From: Ampelomyces quisqualis
Lineage: Eukaryota; Ascomycota; Dothideomycetes; Pleosporales; Phaeosphaeriaceae
NCBI GenBank assembly: GCA_018398575.1
Contig: JAGTXZ010000021.1
Span: 1,550,001 to 1,614,000 of the forward strand
Direction of reading: 5' to 3'
DNA: 64,000 nucleotides
Of the stretch, positions 32,640-44,564 are shown in pieces. Position 1 is the stretch's first letter. Every line of letters begins with the position of its first letter. The notes beneath the pieces were generated by a model. That model was not told where the DNA came from. It ran no database searches and was given only the letters and a program-made list of their open reading frames with translations. The position numbers and the translations under genes are program-made.

Positions 32640-33645
32640 CAACACAATCATGCAACTTCCTTATCTGGAGCGTCAGGACATCAGAGCAGTAAGGAATAGC
32701 GTTGTAATTGGAGGGGTTGTTCTTGGGGATGCGGCCCTGGTAGAACAGCTGCAGATTGCAAGGGTCGACGGTCATGTTCTCGTCGTTGTTCTCACGGTGA
32801 AGATCACCGTGGCTGATTTCGTTGGTCCATGTGGCTGGCACCACTATTGGTCTTGCCGAAAAGGGGGCTCTCCTCACTCTTAGTCTAAGGAGTCCAGGAT
32901 CCGCCGAGGCTAGTGGCGGTGTAGGAACTGAGGTAAGTTGTAACGTCCCTGGGAGCCGACAGATTCGACCAAAATGAGGTACTTGTTCTGGCTCTTGAAG
33001 GTGTAGACGTGGACGGTTTCGAACAAAGTGTTATTGGACTCGGACACGACGACGTTCGACGTCGTACCGAAATTACTCGAGAAGTTGCCAAATTGGCAGC
33101 CGAGCACGGTAGATTTTGCCGTTGTCTTCCACGAACAGTTACACGTCCTGGCTATTAACAACGATTGTCTGGTCAATGACTCCGGTTTCAGATCCGGTGA
33201 TATTTCCCGAGAAGAATGGCTATTCTGCTCCCCATTCGTTGGCGTTGGAGGGCTCGGTACAAATGCGGTAGGTCACCGGTGGGTGAAGGTGGTAGGATTC
33301 CACTGGTAGGCGATGACCCAGATGTTTTTTGCTTGAAGTAGAAGTGCAACAGCCTTGAAGCCCATGTCATTCTGGGCTGCTCCAGACAGATCGCTGAAGC
33401 TATCAGCAAGGCCAAAGCTCATCAAGCCATAGTTTGTGCTATTGTAGTTGTATTTGTGTACGAGCTTCTTGCCATTGTAGATGGTAACACAGAAGTCCTT
33501 GGGGAAGCCCATCCGTTCTTTGAGTTGGTAAGAATACCAGAAAAAGCACATCGGTACTAGGAGGGGAGGTTACAAGTCTGCGTGGTGCTGACCGCGGCGA
33601 AGGCGAGCAATCCAATGTTGGCTGTGAGAACTTCAGGAACCTTGC
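32640..33645 (-). pseudogene. GH62 alpha-L-arabinofuranosidase, full-length relic
   Basis: Collinear fragments of a GH62 arabinofuranosidase run down the minus strand but switch frames repeatedly. In order they are a signal-peptide-like start (LTANIGLLAFAAVST), a Cys-Asn-Leu-Pro-Ser entry followed at once by TAG, TIYNGKKLV, KNIWVIAYQW, CTEPSNANEW, SGNITGSETGVIDQT, DNGKIYRARLP, NKYLILVESVGSQGRY, TSLGGSWTP, SHGDLHREN, and MTVDPCNLQLFYQGR near the end. In-frame stops occur after PS, in GAE-stop-PFF (CAG-to-TAG), in DV-stop-LF, and after a frameshift near 33290. The family removes arabinose from arabinoxylan. The order and completeness show that a once-functional gene has decayed in place. Confidence 0.85.
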
Positions 33646-34961
33646 TGATGGTACGGGTTTTGTGAAGCTGTTGATGGTATCGAAGCCCAAATTTTGTGTG
33701 GAGATAACCAAAGTGAAGAGCCACTGACCTCTTCTAGCTCTGATTCACGTTATATGGATGTTACAGCTATTGCAGTACCTCGTAAGCTGACTGCTACACC
33801 TACTGGACTAGCCTGGCTATCGAAATCGAAGCAAGTGTCGAGAAATGCTATAGTAAAACCACCGGTAGCACACACAGAAATTATCGGGAGTTTTGATAAT
33901 TCTCCGAAATGCGGGGATTCGGGAAACCATGTGAGTCGCGGGCTGGCAGAGCAATAGTCCTGACTGCGCGATCACGAACAAGATTCAAGAGCCTCCATTG
34001 CGAGACGTTTCGCGTGTCTCTTTTGCACCCGACAGCTCATGTAGCTCAACGCATGTGCCTTTAAGGATTAGCAATCCTTCACTCGTTTCGTAGCGCAAGG
34101 AGCGCGACGAGAATCCGGAGGCGCGACTTCTTTAGTCGCCGTAACCTTACAAGGGGTGTAGCATCCACCAATGTGATCAACTAGGGGGAAATTAACTTAA
34201 TCGCATGGTCTGGTTCTTCACCATATTATAGACACTTCTTACTGAATCGCAAAATATTTAGCGATCGCTTTCATATTGAAGACTCTCAATTTCACACATG
34301 CTTAAGCACTGATTTAGATACCTTCTTGCGTAGATGTTCCACAGTCATTCCACTCGGGCAAAACTGTCGAGATGGGTCTTTGCTTTTTTGGTGACTCTTC
34401 CTACCCGTGTTTATCCACGTTCACACTGTGTGGACCCATGTTGACAATTGTGTAGTCATATGATTACATAACGCAAGCCAGCCCTAGATATTAGTCATTA
34501 CATCGTCGAAATCCTATGCCCCGACTGGATGGGCCGAACGAGCCATTCAACGTACGTCGGAACTCATAAGCAGCCTAAAGAGATCGCGCCTCGACTCAAG
34601 AGCATAAACCAGCGCACGTACCCAGATACAGTCGTCGCCAAGGCAGATGCTGAGCTTGCCGCATCGGCGGGTCGCAATTAGAAAGGCTTGCTAAAGACCA
34701 CAGCAGAAAAGCTGTTCGAGATGAGCTTTGCCACAGAAATTACATAGCATGACTTATTGTGAAAATACAACCGACATACAAATCAAGATGAACGCGAAGA
34801 TGAACGAGAATGAATCATCGAAAGCATGCAAAAGTCTGGTCTGGGGAAAAGTGCTAATGTACCCATCACGTATACAGGTAGTCAGGCTAGTGTTTTGACT
34901 AGTGTTGTCCAAATTACACTACTTTTCCCATCCAGTCAAACGTGCTCGTCCTCCATGTCGT
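33646..34961. other. Intergenic, nothing recognised
   Basis: No gene is supported. A weak RRFACLFCTR-like string near 33995 recalls a zinc-finger start but has no continuation. Parts near 34200-34330 are AT-rich. Confidence 0.45.
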
Positions 34962-35869
34962 CTACAGAGGTGGCAGCGACATGCCAACAAAAAATGCTGG
35001 CTGCTTGATATCGTGCTTCAGGTAGCTGTCCAATAGTCAGTGCCATCTTGTGTCTGGAACACAAGGATACTCTCACCTCAAAATACCAATTGCACCGGGC
35101 GAAAGCATCAGCGCCAAAGGCATATCTAGCGGGTAGCCTAGCCATCTCTTGACGAAGCATCGAAGACTCATACCGTGGGCAACCTACATTTGTTTAATTG
35201 CTCCTTCGTATCGCAAAGACGCGTGGGTTACTCACAACGACGACATCAGCAGGCTCTTCTCCGTTCATGTGTGGTCTTTGAATGTCACGGATCTTTGCGA
35301 TCAAACTGTCCAACCGTTCCGTCACCTGCTCAGGCGACCTGGGCCAAGATATCAGCTCGCAATGCCTCGAGTGTACCTTGAAACTTACTCTCCATCCTCA
35401 CAGCCATCACTCCAGATACTCCACTCGCCGTCCTTGTCGAGTCCTCTCGACTTTCGACTGGCTCTGATCTCACTCCCAAGCCAGCCCTCATACATGCCAT
35501 GATCCCATTCCGTGATATCTTCTTCAAGCTTTACTTTATCGCTCTCCAAACTCAAATTAGAGCCCTTGAATAGAAGGTCAAAAGTCTGCTGCGCGCGTTT
35601 CCTTGGGCTGACGAAAACCTGAACAACACGTGCTGGATCGATCAGTTTGCGTGGGCCCACAACATGAGATGCTGTGCCCTCCACTTGTTTCACGCCATCA
35701 GCGGTTAGCTCAAGCTCCGTCGAGCCGGTGTAGCGGCCGTTCTTGGTCCATTCAGTTTCGCCTGCGTTGTTCGCTTAGATTTGCGGAAATGAAGACCTCG
35801 GTGTGTGGAGGCAAATTTACCGTGACGAGCGATGAAAACGCGGGGCGTCGAAGCGTCGAGGTCTGCCAT
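34962..35869 (-). CDS. SHB17-like histidine phosphatase (sedoheptulose bisphosphatase type)
   Basis: Five exons (35821-35869, 35389-35761, 35236-35338, 35077-35183, 34962-35025), with introns of 59, 50, 52 and 51 bp, join to 231 aa. The phosphohistidine motif RHGETEW is completed across the first splice site: R15-H16 in exon 1, GETEW in exon 2. The second catalytic histidine is H178 in VAHGMSLR. SPRKRAQQTF and ITEWDHGMYEG match the substrate-binding stretches of the branch containing yeast Shb17. That enzyme removes the 1-phosphate of sedoheptulose 1,7-bisphosphate to feed riboneogenesis. A broader phosphoglycerate-mutase-like phosphatase is the alternative. It is cytosolic by lack of targeting signals, and all catalytic residues are present. 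Confidence 0.85.
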
Positions 35870-36519
35870 CGTTGGTCGAGTTTGAGGTTGATTAGACCGA
35901 ACGAAAGCCGTGTACGACGCAGAGATGGTATGGCTGAACTTTGACTCGCATGCCAAGCTGCCCACGTGTGTGGGGGTTATGCAGATGGCGCTAGATTGAC
36001 GCCTAGCTTTGATGCCCATTCGCCAAAGGCGTCCAATGTACTACGTGCCGTAACAATTAAATCATGACATGGGCAATGAGATAGAAGCTGTTTGCTGAAA
36101 GAGATACAGCCCAGGAAACATTACTTGTGCTGCATTCCGTGACCGTTGCTACCATGGCTGATCGGTAAGGGTAAAGGTAGAGAACTTCTTATGGTGGCTT
36201 GGACTTCTGGACCCATACACCTAAGGAGTGACAGCATTAATAGCTTTATTGACAATTTCCGACGATAGTATTCGCTTTCGAGCAACATGCCATCATCTTT
36301 GTTGATGCTGTCAGGCAGCATGGCGTCGCGTCGTCTCATGGGCGAGCTAATTTGACGCTAGCAGCGGGCCGACGTAATTCCAGAAGCCGCGGCCGCGAGC
36401 TAAGCGAGAACGTCGAAAATTCGAAGTGCTACCTCCAGCCAACATCAAACGACGCAGCTATCGACAAGACCCCAAATACCCCTCCCAATCACCCCGTCAT
36501 ACTCATTGATACCGACAAA
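35870..36519. other. Divergent intergenic region
   Basis: This 650-bp stretch lies between the SHB17-like gene and RPS19. It probably holds both promoters. No other feature is recognised. Confidence 0.6.
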
Positions 36520-37289
36520 ATGGGTGGTGTTTCAGTCAAGGACGTCGAGGTATGCGGCAGGCCACCATGGTCGCACTCAGCAACGGCGCATTAACAACGC
36601 CCGCAGGCGCAAAAGTTCATCGGTGCCTATGCCGCCTTCTTGAAGAGGCAGGGAAAGCTCCCTATGTATGTTGAAAAAATGCTCTCCATTTTGAACTTGA
36701 ATCACTTTGCTAACAATCCGCAGCCCAGGTTCGTATCAATCCAGCGGGTGAAGGAAAAGCCTGAATCCCGTAACTGGGGGATAACTTCAGCTTGCTGACC
36801 AATTATCTACAGGCTGGGTTGATACTGTCAAGACGTCGCGTACGTTCTCTCACTGACTAGTGACCCTGTTCCCGCACATCTAACGCTGTTGCGCAGACTC
36901 CAAGGAGCTGCCTCCCCAGGACATCGACTGGTTCTACGTCCGCGCCGCCGCCGTCGCACGTCACGTCTACATGCGCAAGACGGTTGGTGTTGGCCGCCTG
37001 CGCAAGGCCCACGGGTACGAATATTCTATCGTAGCATCGTGCTGACGAGCTGTGAAAATAATTAACGCCAAAATCTAGTTCCACCAAGAACCGCGGCTCG
37101 CGACCCTCCCACCACACCGACGCCTCCGGCTCCGTCGACCGCAAGGTCATGCAAGCTCTCGAGAAGATTGGTGTCCTCGAGCATGATGAAGACAAGGGTG
37201 GCCGCCGCATCACACAGTCCGGTCAGCGTGATCTGGACCGAATTGCGCAGACCACCCTCGAGGCCGAGGAGGAGGAGGATGACGAGTAG
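36520..37289 (+). CDS. rps19: 40S ribosomal protein S19 (eS19)
   Basis: Six exons (36520-36549, 36607-36665, 36724-36728, 36813-36839, 36897-37014, 37079-37289) join to 149 aa. Exon 3 is only five bases (CCCAG) and is needed to read LPIPGWVDTVKTS; its flanking introns have good borders and branch sites. The sequence carries eS19 hallmarks: DWFYVRAAAVARHVYMR, RLRKAHGSTKNRGSRPSHH, and LEKIGVLEH followed by GRRITQSGQRDLDRIA. It has an acidic C-terminal extension (EAEEEEDDE). The protein is part of the small-subunit head and is needed for pre-rRNA maturation. Many introns near the 5' end are normal for fungal ribosomal protein genes. Confidence 0.95.
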
Positions 37290-37557
37290 ACGTTTGAATC
37301 ACAAAATGAGAGCTGCCAGCACTTGATTGCGGGCGGTAATGGATCTACGGTTTACGGCTTATGGCGTTGAGAACCTGACTTCGCTGGGGCAGCATAGCCT
37401 AGGACTTCCAATGGAGACGGGCTTGGCCTGCAAAGCAAAATGATACCCCCCGAGACCGTGCGTCGTGCTCTGCGATGTGAATGTTGCTGTCGATTGATTG
37501 ACAAGTACTGCAATACATCTATACCATTGCAGCGTCGCTCTCATACCATGTCAATCC

Positions 37558-39794
37558 CTAGAAAACATCCGTCATGGCACCGTGACTAGCATCTCCCACC
37601 AAGCGCGCATATTTTGCCAACACACCCCTTGTGACAGGCATACTCGGCGCCTTCCACTCCCTCAACCTCGCATCAATTTCTTCAACACTAACATCCATAT
37701 CAATTCGATTCTTCTCCGCATCTGCCTCCACATTAGCCTCTTTCCATGCCCTCTACATCATGACATTCACATACCAATAGTAATCACATCCCCATTCTTC
37801 ACCACGGCAATCGGCCCCCCAACCGCCGCCTCAGGACAAATATGCCCGACAATGAACCCATGACTCGCACCCGAATACCTGCCGTCTGTGATGAGTGCGA
37901 CATTGGTGAGTTTCGCGCCCATGATTGCCGCGCTGGCTTTGAGTTGTTCGGGCATGCCTGGGCCACCCTTGGGGCCTTCATAGCGGACGACGACGACGAC
38001 GTTTTCGCCGTGCGGGATGAGGCCGGCGTTGAGTGCGGCGTCGAGTTGGTGTTCTTTGTTGAAGACCTGTGTTTGTGTGTCAGTTTGAGTGTCAAGGCTT
38101 CAAGGGAGGGGAGGATGGGTGTGTACTATAGCGCGGCCGCGGAATATCAAGCCTTCCTTGCCAGTAATTTTTGCCACTGCGCCTGCTGGCGCGAGATTAC
38201 CTCGGAGAATCTCAATGTGGCCGGTGGGTTTGATGGGGTTGTTTAAGGGGCGGATGAGGACCTGGTCTTGGGGGAGAGATGGGTATGGTTCGATGTTTTC
38301 TGCGAGGGTTTTGCCTGTTACCGTGGGGATGGTGCCGTCGAGGAGACCGGCTGCGACTAGGAGCTTCATGACGGACGGCATGCCGCCAATGTCGAAGAGG
38401 TCGGCGGCCATGTAGCGTCCTGACGGGGCGAGATCGGCGAGGAAGGGAATCTTGTTGGACACGCGTTGGAAGTCGTCAAGAGTTAGGGGGACACCAGCTG
38501 TGCCTGCCATGGCGAGGAGATGGAGGACCGCGTTGGTAGAACCGCCGAGGACCATCATCATGACCAGGGCGTTCTCGAAGCTGGCTTTGGTGAGAAGTTT
38601 GCGGGGTGTGATGTTCTTCTCCATGCAGACGCGGATGGCGGCCGCGGCTTTGGCACATTCGCGCATCTTGGCTGGGGATGTTGCGGGTGTGGTGGAGGAG
38701 TTGGGCAGTGTGAGGCCCATAGCTAACCATTGTTAACAGCGGCCCAAAGTGTGTTGCGTGGTACAAACCTTCGATTGATGTTGACATGGTATTGGCAGTA
38801 TACATGCCTCCACATGCTCCAGCTCCCGGACAGGCATTGCGTTCTATATCATCCATGATCTCGTCAGGCGAGAACTTGCCTGCTTCGGCGCTTTCCAGGT
38901 TCTTGTAAATGTAGGCACCGTGTTTCTCATAACACGTAGAGATATTGATGGGTTTCTTGAGAGTCTCTGAGTACCCAGGCATGATGGACCCACCGTAGAC
39001 CATGAGTGAAGGTCGGTTGTGGCGGGCGAAAGCCATGATCACACCGGGCATGTTTTTGTCACATCCTGGTATCGCTATGCACGCATCGTGGTGTTGCGCA
39101 CACGTGACCGTCTCGATGCTGTCTGCTATTATCTCACGAGTTTGCAGGGAGAATCGCATGCCTGGCAGGAGTCAACCTATGAAACACATGTGAGGATCAC
39201 AATCACTAACCCTCGCCGCCCATGGTGATACCGTCAGAGACACCCACCGTGTTGTACTGCCACGCGAGCATGTTATCATTCTGGACATTTTTCTTGATCT
39301 CCTTGCCCAGATCCAGCACTATTGTTAAGTCAATGTATGATTCCACATGGAATGGTGGCTTTGAACTGCTCGGTTTTGGCGAGCCAATAGCATGCGATGA
39401 GTCTCCAGATGCGGTAACTTACAATGCATGCTGCAGCGCACATCAGTACCACGACGACAAACGTGGGGTGAACATTGCTCACTTGCATGGGTTGCCCTCC
39501 CACCACACACTTGCAATTCCGACGTGGGGTTGCGTTTTCATGGCTTCCTTTGAGGGTACGCCGGCGGCATACAGCATTGCCTTGGGCACAGGGTCAGTCC
39601 CTGAGGTAGCTCAATAGCCATGCTTAGATATTGCAAACCTGCGCGCCAGGAAAGTTGTGGCCGGCAGTAAGAGTAGAGGAGTATTTGTTCAATGCCGGCT
39701 TGCCATCTCGAGTGGCATCTTCTGCGAGATGAGGGAAGCTCAAGAAGCGTGGCTCCTCTGCTTCGCGCTGTTTTTCAAGATTCCGCGGATCCAT
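37558..39794 (-). CDS. Dihydroxy-acid dehydratase (ILV3 family)
   Basis: Eight exons (39639-39794, 39483-39580, 39423-39430, 39211-39318, 38769-39161, 38127-38722, 37775-38066, 37558-37721) join to 604 aa. Exon 3 has only eight bases and is required to read PCNMHLLDLG. The enzyme dehydrates 2,3-dihydroxy-3-methyl(butanoate/valerate) to the 2-oxo acids of valine, leucine and isoleucine. Cluster cysteines are C84 (GNPCN), C157 (PGCDKN) and C240 (GACGGMYTANTM); the C-terminal DGRYSGASHGF loop is intact. The N terminus (MDPRNLEKQREAEE) is acidic and lacks an amphipathic mitochondrial presequence, unlike canonical Ilv3, so this may be a cytosolic or specialised paralogue. It is convergent with rps19, 268 bp away. 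Confidence 0.92.
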
Positions 39795-41318
39795 TGTGGG
39801 CAACAGCCAGAGCGGCAGTCAGGGGTGCCAACGTGCGATAAATAGTCAAATGAGTATGTGAATAAGATCTGAAGGCACCAAGACTTTTACTGATAGCAAA
39901 AGGGAAGCTTGGAGCTGATGGAGGAAGGAGGGAGACGCGAGTTTGCGAGACAACTACGACGAGATATGGATATCGAGTACCTAGCTAGCGAGGACCGTTA
40001 CGCAGAGGCTCATCATTCGCTGGGAGCAAATGGCAACCTGAAAGAGCCGTCGAGTCGACGATCCAAGGATGGAGGGGTACAAGGGGAGTAGGCGTGCGCG
40101 ACAACGACGAGCCAATGCGACAGTCCTCTTTCGTGAGCCATGACACGGTGATTGGAGGTCGCAAAGGCTAGTGCAAGGCTTCGCGGCGCGCTGAGATGCT
40201 CGGCGAATCTTTCTGTGCTTCAGCGGGTGGAATTCCGGGTTTGTGGGCGTCGGCAAGAAGACCGGGGCTTGGCCAAACGCGGCGGAGGCTGTGGTAATCA
40301 CTCCGTGGCAGGCTTCTAGAAGAAGAGCCGATGCCTGGCAAGCAATGTGTACTTGGGCCCAACGGCGACTTCGCAAGCGACAAGGAAGTTTGGTGGTGAT
40401 GCGTGATGATTGATGGGATGCATTGAGCACGTGGGACCACGTGTCGGCACTCGATCACGGAAACATGTTCTGATGCTAGTCTACTCCGTACCAAGCGTGG
40501 CGATGAAGTGTGACAAGTGGTGATGGACGGCACGGAGTAACAATGTCACTCCTCTGACCACATGTCTGCCTGCGGAACCGTGCGGCTTCAACCCCTCTCC
40601 GTGATACCGGTATCGTAGTCTTGGGCTCGCACGTTCAAGTCTGACAACAGACCAGGCAGGGTTGCTCTTGTGACTCGTGAGTCGTGAGTAGTCTACGACA
40701 CAAACAACGACCCTCGGGCCCCTGTGTATGCTGTGTATGGACGCCCGACTCCAGATGATACGGATAGTCAGGCGCCACATGGACTGCAGTGTGCGCCTGG
40801 AAAGCTTAAGCACAGCCCTGCCAAGGTTTCCACGATGCAGCGCCGCTCCCGTCTACCCGCGCAAGAAAGAGCCCAACCGTTGCATGATTTCATCACAGCA
40901 GCAGCCATCCTCCATGTTTGCAACCGCATCCCTCTCACGCCTCACGCTTGGTCTCCGGCATCCTCTCTTCGCCGCTCTACCGGTTGCCACATCTCGTCCA
41001 GTCATCGCTCGCTGGCTGTTATCGCTCGTCATTGCTTTTCAACATGCGCCCATCCGACCTCGAACACATCTTCCCGTTGCAGATTACGTCTTTCTACTCG
41101 TAGCAGCACATTTGCTGTCCCTCCAGCGTGTGCGCAGCGCCCTGTTGCAGCTGTTCCCAGGCACCTGCTCTCCGTCGCCAGACAACAGAGCACGATCCCC
41201 AGGCCCCCATTCCATTGGTCCATTTCCTGGTGCGAGGGCCCTGCACCTTGCCAGCCCGCTCACCAGCACCTCTGCGCCCCGTTGAATATACATTCAGCAC
41301 AGAAGCTCGCAAAGAGAA
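39795..41318. other. Divergent intergenic region, C/T-rich leader
   Basis: No gene is supported. TACTCCGTAC (40482-40491) and ACGGAGTA (40532-40539) motifs occur. The segment 40840-41318 is C/T-rich and open in several frames on the plus strand, but has transcript-leader composition, so it is probably promoter and 5' untranslated region of the next gene. Confidence 0.5.
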
Positions 41319-43614
41319 ATGGAGCCTCATTCGCGTCCTTGGTGGTCGCACAATGGCACGTTGCGCTTACCACAGGCCCTCGTCTTGCTGCTAAAGAAAG
41401 CACTTGCCGGGCCTCCCAGTGACCGAGTGACACAGCCCGTCTCAGGCCCTGCACCTTGGGAGATGATAAAGGAGTCGGCTCACCGCTTTGCCTCTTCCAT
41501 TGATTCCTTTGAGATTGGTGACGGCTGGCTGACTTTGACGTTTGTGGGCATGGTCAAGTTGGCAGCTCTTTGTGGTATTGGATCTGCGCTTTGGGTGTGG
41601 AGCAAAAGAAGCAAGGGAAAGGCTGCGTCTTCGTCTGCGGATCCCGAGCATACAGAGGCTGTCGGTAAGCAAGCCCAAGACGATGTGTGACTTATCTGCT
41701 GGGTCACGTGTCCTACTCAAACGGGTAGGCGACGGCCGAGCTTCCTGCTAACGACTGTTAGATGATGCTGTCGCTACCGATCCAGGATTATTGAGGAAGC
41801 ATTCCACGATACGCTCATTCACAGTACCTTTGACCAACATCACATATCCGGGCATCAGGACGTTCTACAGACCGCACCCTCAAGGAGGCAAACTTCCCAG
41901 GAAGCCTTGCCCTGTGCCTTTGCTTGTGTTCATTCATGGCCTAGGCGGTTCGGTGGCTCAGTTCAACCCTATACTGCTCAGTCTTTCGAATCTCGCATCG
42001 TGTCTGGCTATCGACCTTCCGGGATGTGGCCTTTCCTCCTTTGAGCCCAAAGCATGGGAGGCGTATACCTCGGACGCTCTAGTGCGTCTCATTGTTGTTG
42101 TTATCGAAGCACACCGCGCAGTCGACGAGCATCAGCAAGTCATTTTGGTTGGCCATAGCATGGGCTGTTCTCTCGCAGCACTCTTGGCCTCTCCTTCGTC
42201 TCCACATGCCGACCTCTTATCGGAGCGCGTTGCCGGCCTTATTGCCATCTGCCCCAAGGCTGATCCACCATCCCAAGAACAGACAAGGTCCATCTCTCGC
42301 GTTGCATCGATGCCCGTCTTCATCTTCGATCTCTTCAGAAAGTGGGATCGCAGAGGCGGCATCGGAAGTGCAAGCGTACTACGTATGACGGGTGCGGATG
42401 CTGAAGAGGAGACAAAAAGGCTCCAATTACGGTTCAATAAGCAGAGCAGGACAGCAGTTTGGCAACGTATGGCGCTAGGGATGTGCCCTACACCCACGAG
42501 CCAAGGACTCCCTGGGAAAGATACATGGGCAGGTCTCGAGATTCCCGTGTTCCTGGCCAGCGGCGAAGCCGATCACGTCACGCCTGCGTCAAACGTCAAA
42601 CGCATCGTCGAGTTCCTCGGTAGAGACGTAACCGCGATTGAGCCGCCAAGTGAGAAGGCAAGCTTGCCGATAGCAGCGGCTCCATTCGATCCAGTCGTCG
42701 TTGACCCGACCTTGTCGCAGAGGGAGCATCAGGACTCCGGTATTGACGCAAACGACTTGCCAAAGCTCGCTGACGATGTCAAACCGAGCACTCCAACGTC
42801 AGAGAGCTTTGTCATCACGGAACAAGGAACGTCAAATACCAGCATCACTACAGCCGACGCACCTCTTATTTCTAAAACGACATCGTCCTCTTCCAACAAC
42901 CCTACGCCTCATGTTCGTCGCCTCGTCGTCAAGACCGCGATCATGCCCAAACCTGCCGCTCATTCTCTACTTTTTGCGCCCTCGACATCTCGGATCATCT
43001 CAGGCCTGATGGGCAGTTTCTTCGCTGACCATATTGACCCACGGCTCTCTCTCGCCTGGCAACTCCAATACCTCTCTACCGAAGGCAAATGGGACGTGAA
43101 GAACCTCGAGAAATGGAAAGCCGTGCGACCCGTGTCTGACCCTATTGCCGGCATCTTCCGCGCCATGAAGACTCTCCGCGAAGTCGACGAACACCACACG
43201 CCTGTTGTCCTCGCGCAAAAGCTCAAAGGCGCAATCTGCGCCGTGATCGACATCAGCCATGATAACCCAGTGTACGACCCCACAGGCCTCGAGGCCAACG
43301 GCATCCCATACCACAAGTTCCCCACGGTGTCCAAACAGCCGCCTCAACCAGAAGAAGTCCAGGCGTTTATCGAATTGGTTGACAAGATCCGTGCGGAACA
43401 GCGACCGGGTCTGATTGCAGTCCATTGCCACTATGGATTCAACCGCACGGGCTTCTTCCTCGTGAGCTATCTCATCGAGCGGTGTGGGCTCAGGGTGGAA
43501 GACGCAATTGACGAGTTCCAACAAAAACGGCCGCCGGGGATTAGACACAGTCATTTCATTGACACGTTGCATGTGCGATATGCAAAGGGATTGAAAAAGG
43601 CGCCTACACTTTGA
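41319..43614 (+). CDS. Alpha/beta-hydrolase fused to dual-specificity phosphatase
   Basis: Two exons (41319-41664 and 41762-43614) flank a 97-bp intron with a GCTAAC branch site and give 732 aa. A membrane segment lies at about 70-92 (LTLTFVGMVKLAALCGIGSALWVW). Residues 140-430 form an alpha/beta-hydrolase with oxyanion HGLGG, nucleophile S248 in VGHSMGCS and a late acidic/His element (GEADHVTP). A Ser/Thr/Pro-rich linker follows. The C-terminal 180 residues are a cysteine phosphatase with loop HCHYGFNRTG (C671, R677). Its order and spacing resemble the mRNA-capping-enzyme/dual-specificity type of phosphatase rather than classical PTPs. Both active sites are complete. The substrate and compartment are unknown; anchoring at an internal membrane is inferred. 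Confidence 0.85.
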
Positions 43615-44564
43615 TGGCGGCTAGGGCGGGCTTGTTGTTTGTATAGTCATTTCTGTTTACGAGTTGCGTTGTTCGACATGTGGTGTTTGGGTGGGGTAGG
43701 CGCGCGCGTTTGGCGTTGTGGGGCTGCATGTAGTCGTTTGGGTAAAGATGGGTTGGAGCATGCAGTCTCTCTCAGGTAACATGGATTGATTGATTTCGTG
43801 GCGTGTTACGTTGTTTCACTGTGTGTCTCTTCTTCCAACAGTGCATGTTCTTGCAGCGACAGGTGGGTGTTTTACACCTGGAATGAATCTCTCTCGATCG
43901 ACTTTGATTGTACAAGGATTCAAAATAGCCTTCTTCGTCAGGGATCAGTGTCTTTTATTCTACCTGCCTACTTCCCATGCTGATTTGGCACAGGACCGTT
44001 GGTCCCAAGAGCGTAGTCTAGCGCTGCTGACTGAATGCGTGTCTGAACATTGCAAAACTCGGCGAAAAGAGGATTGCCAAAATGTTGCTTTTGGCGTTTG
44101 GCAAGTGTTGCGTATATCAAGGTGCTCCGAAGAGGTCCCTATTGTCGTGCAAATCCCCCCGGTCCATCATCATCATGCTGGCCAATTTTGTGGCCGTGTT
44201 TCGTCAACAGGGAAAAAGGAAAAAAGTACAACTACAATGGATCCGCTCTCGTGTCAATCTTCAGGGATCCTCCCGACCCTTCCCTGTTCCTGTTCGCAAG
44301 CCGTCCCGGTCGCTTGGTTCCGCTCGTCGACGCCAAGTAATGCAAAGGCTAAAGTGTGACCAGTAAGACATGGTGGTGAAGCGAATGTGGTGAATGCGGA
44401 TTCCAGGGTCTAGTCCCTGCTGGCTCAAGGGTGGTGTTTTGAGGCTTCATAGAGGCGTTAGACTGTATAGGAAGAAAGCCCAATTGTTGGGGCTTCGGTA
44501 GGGCCAGGTCGTGACTCGCGAGTTTGTCGACTTCTCAGCACAGTTGCTGAGTGATACTGGTGTG
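43615..44564. other. Convergent intergenic region, nothing recognised
   Basis: About 950 bp between the hydrolase-phosphatase gene and the SH3 gene. Overlapping plus-strand frames at 43790-44366 show no family pattern. Confidence 0.5.

Noticed and set aside
33960..34070. RRFACLFCTR string as the start of a C2H2-type fungal protein
   Set aside because: No second Cys/His half or coherent downstream frame was found.
40724..41422. Long plus-strand frames upstream of the hydrolase-phosphatase gene
   Set aside because: They overlap in two frames, have leader-like C/T-rich composition and run into the true first exon in another frame; probably 5' untranslated sequence.
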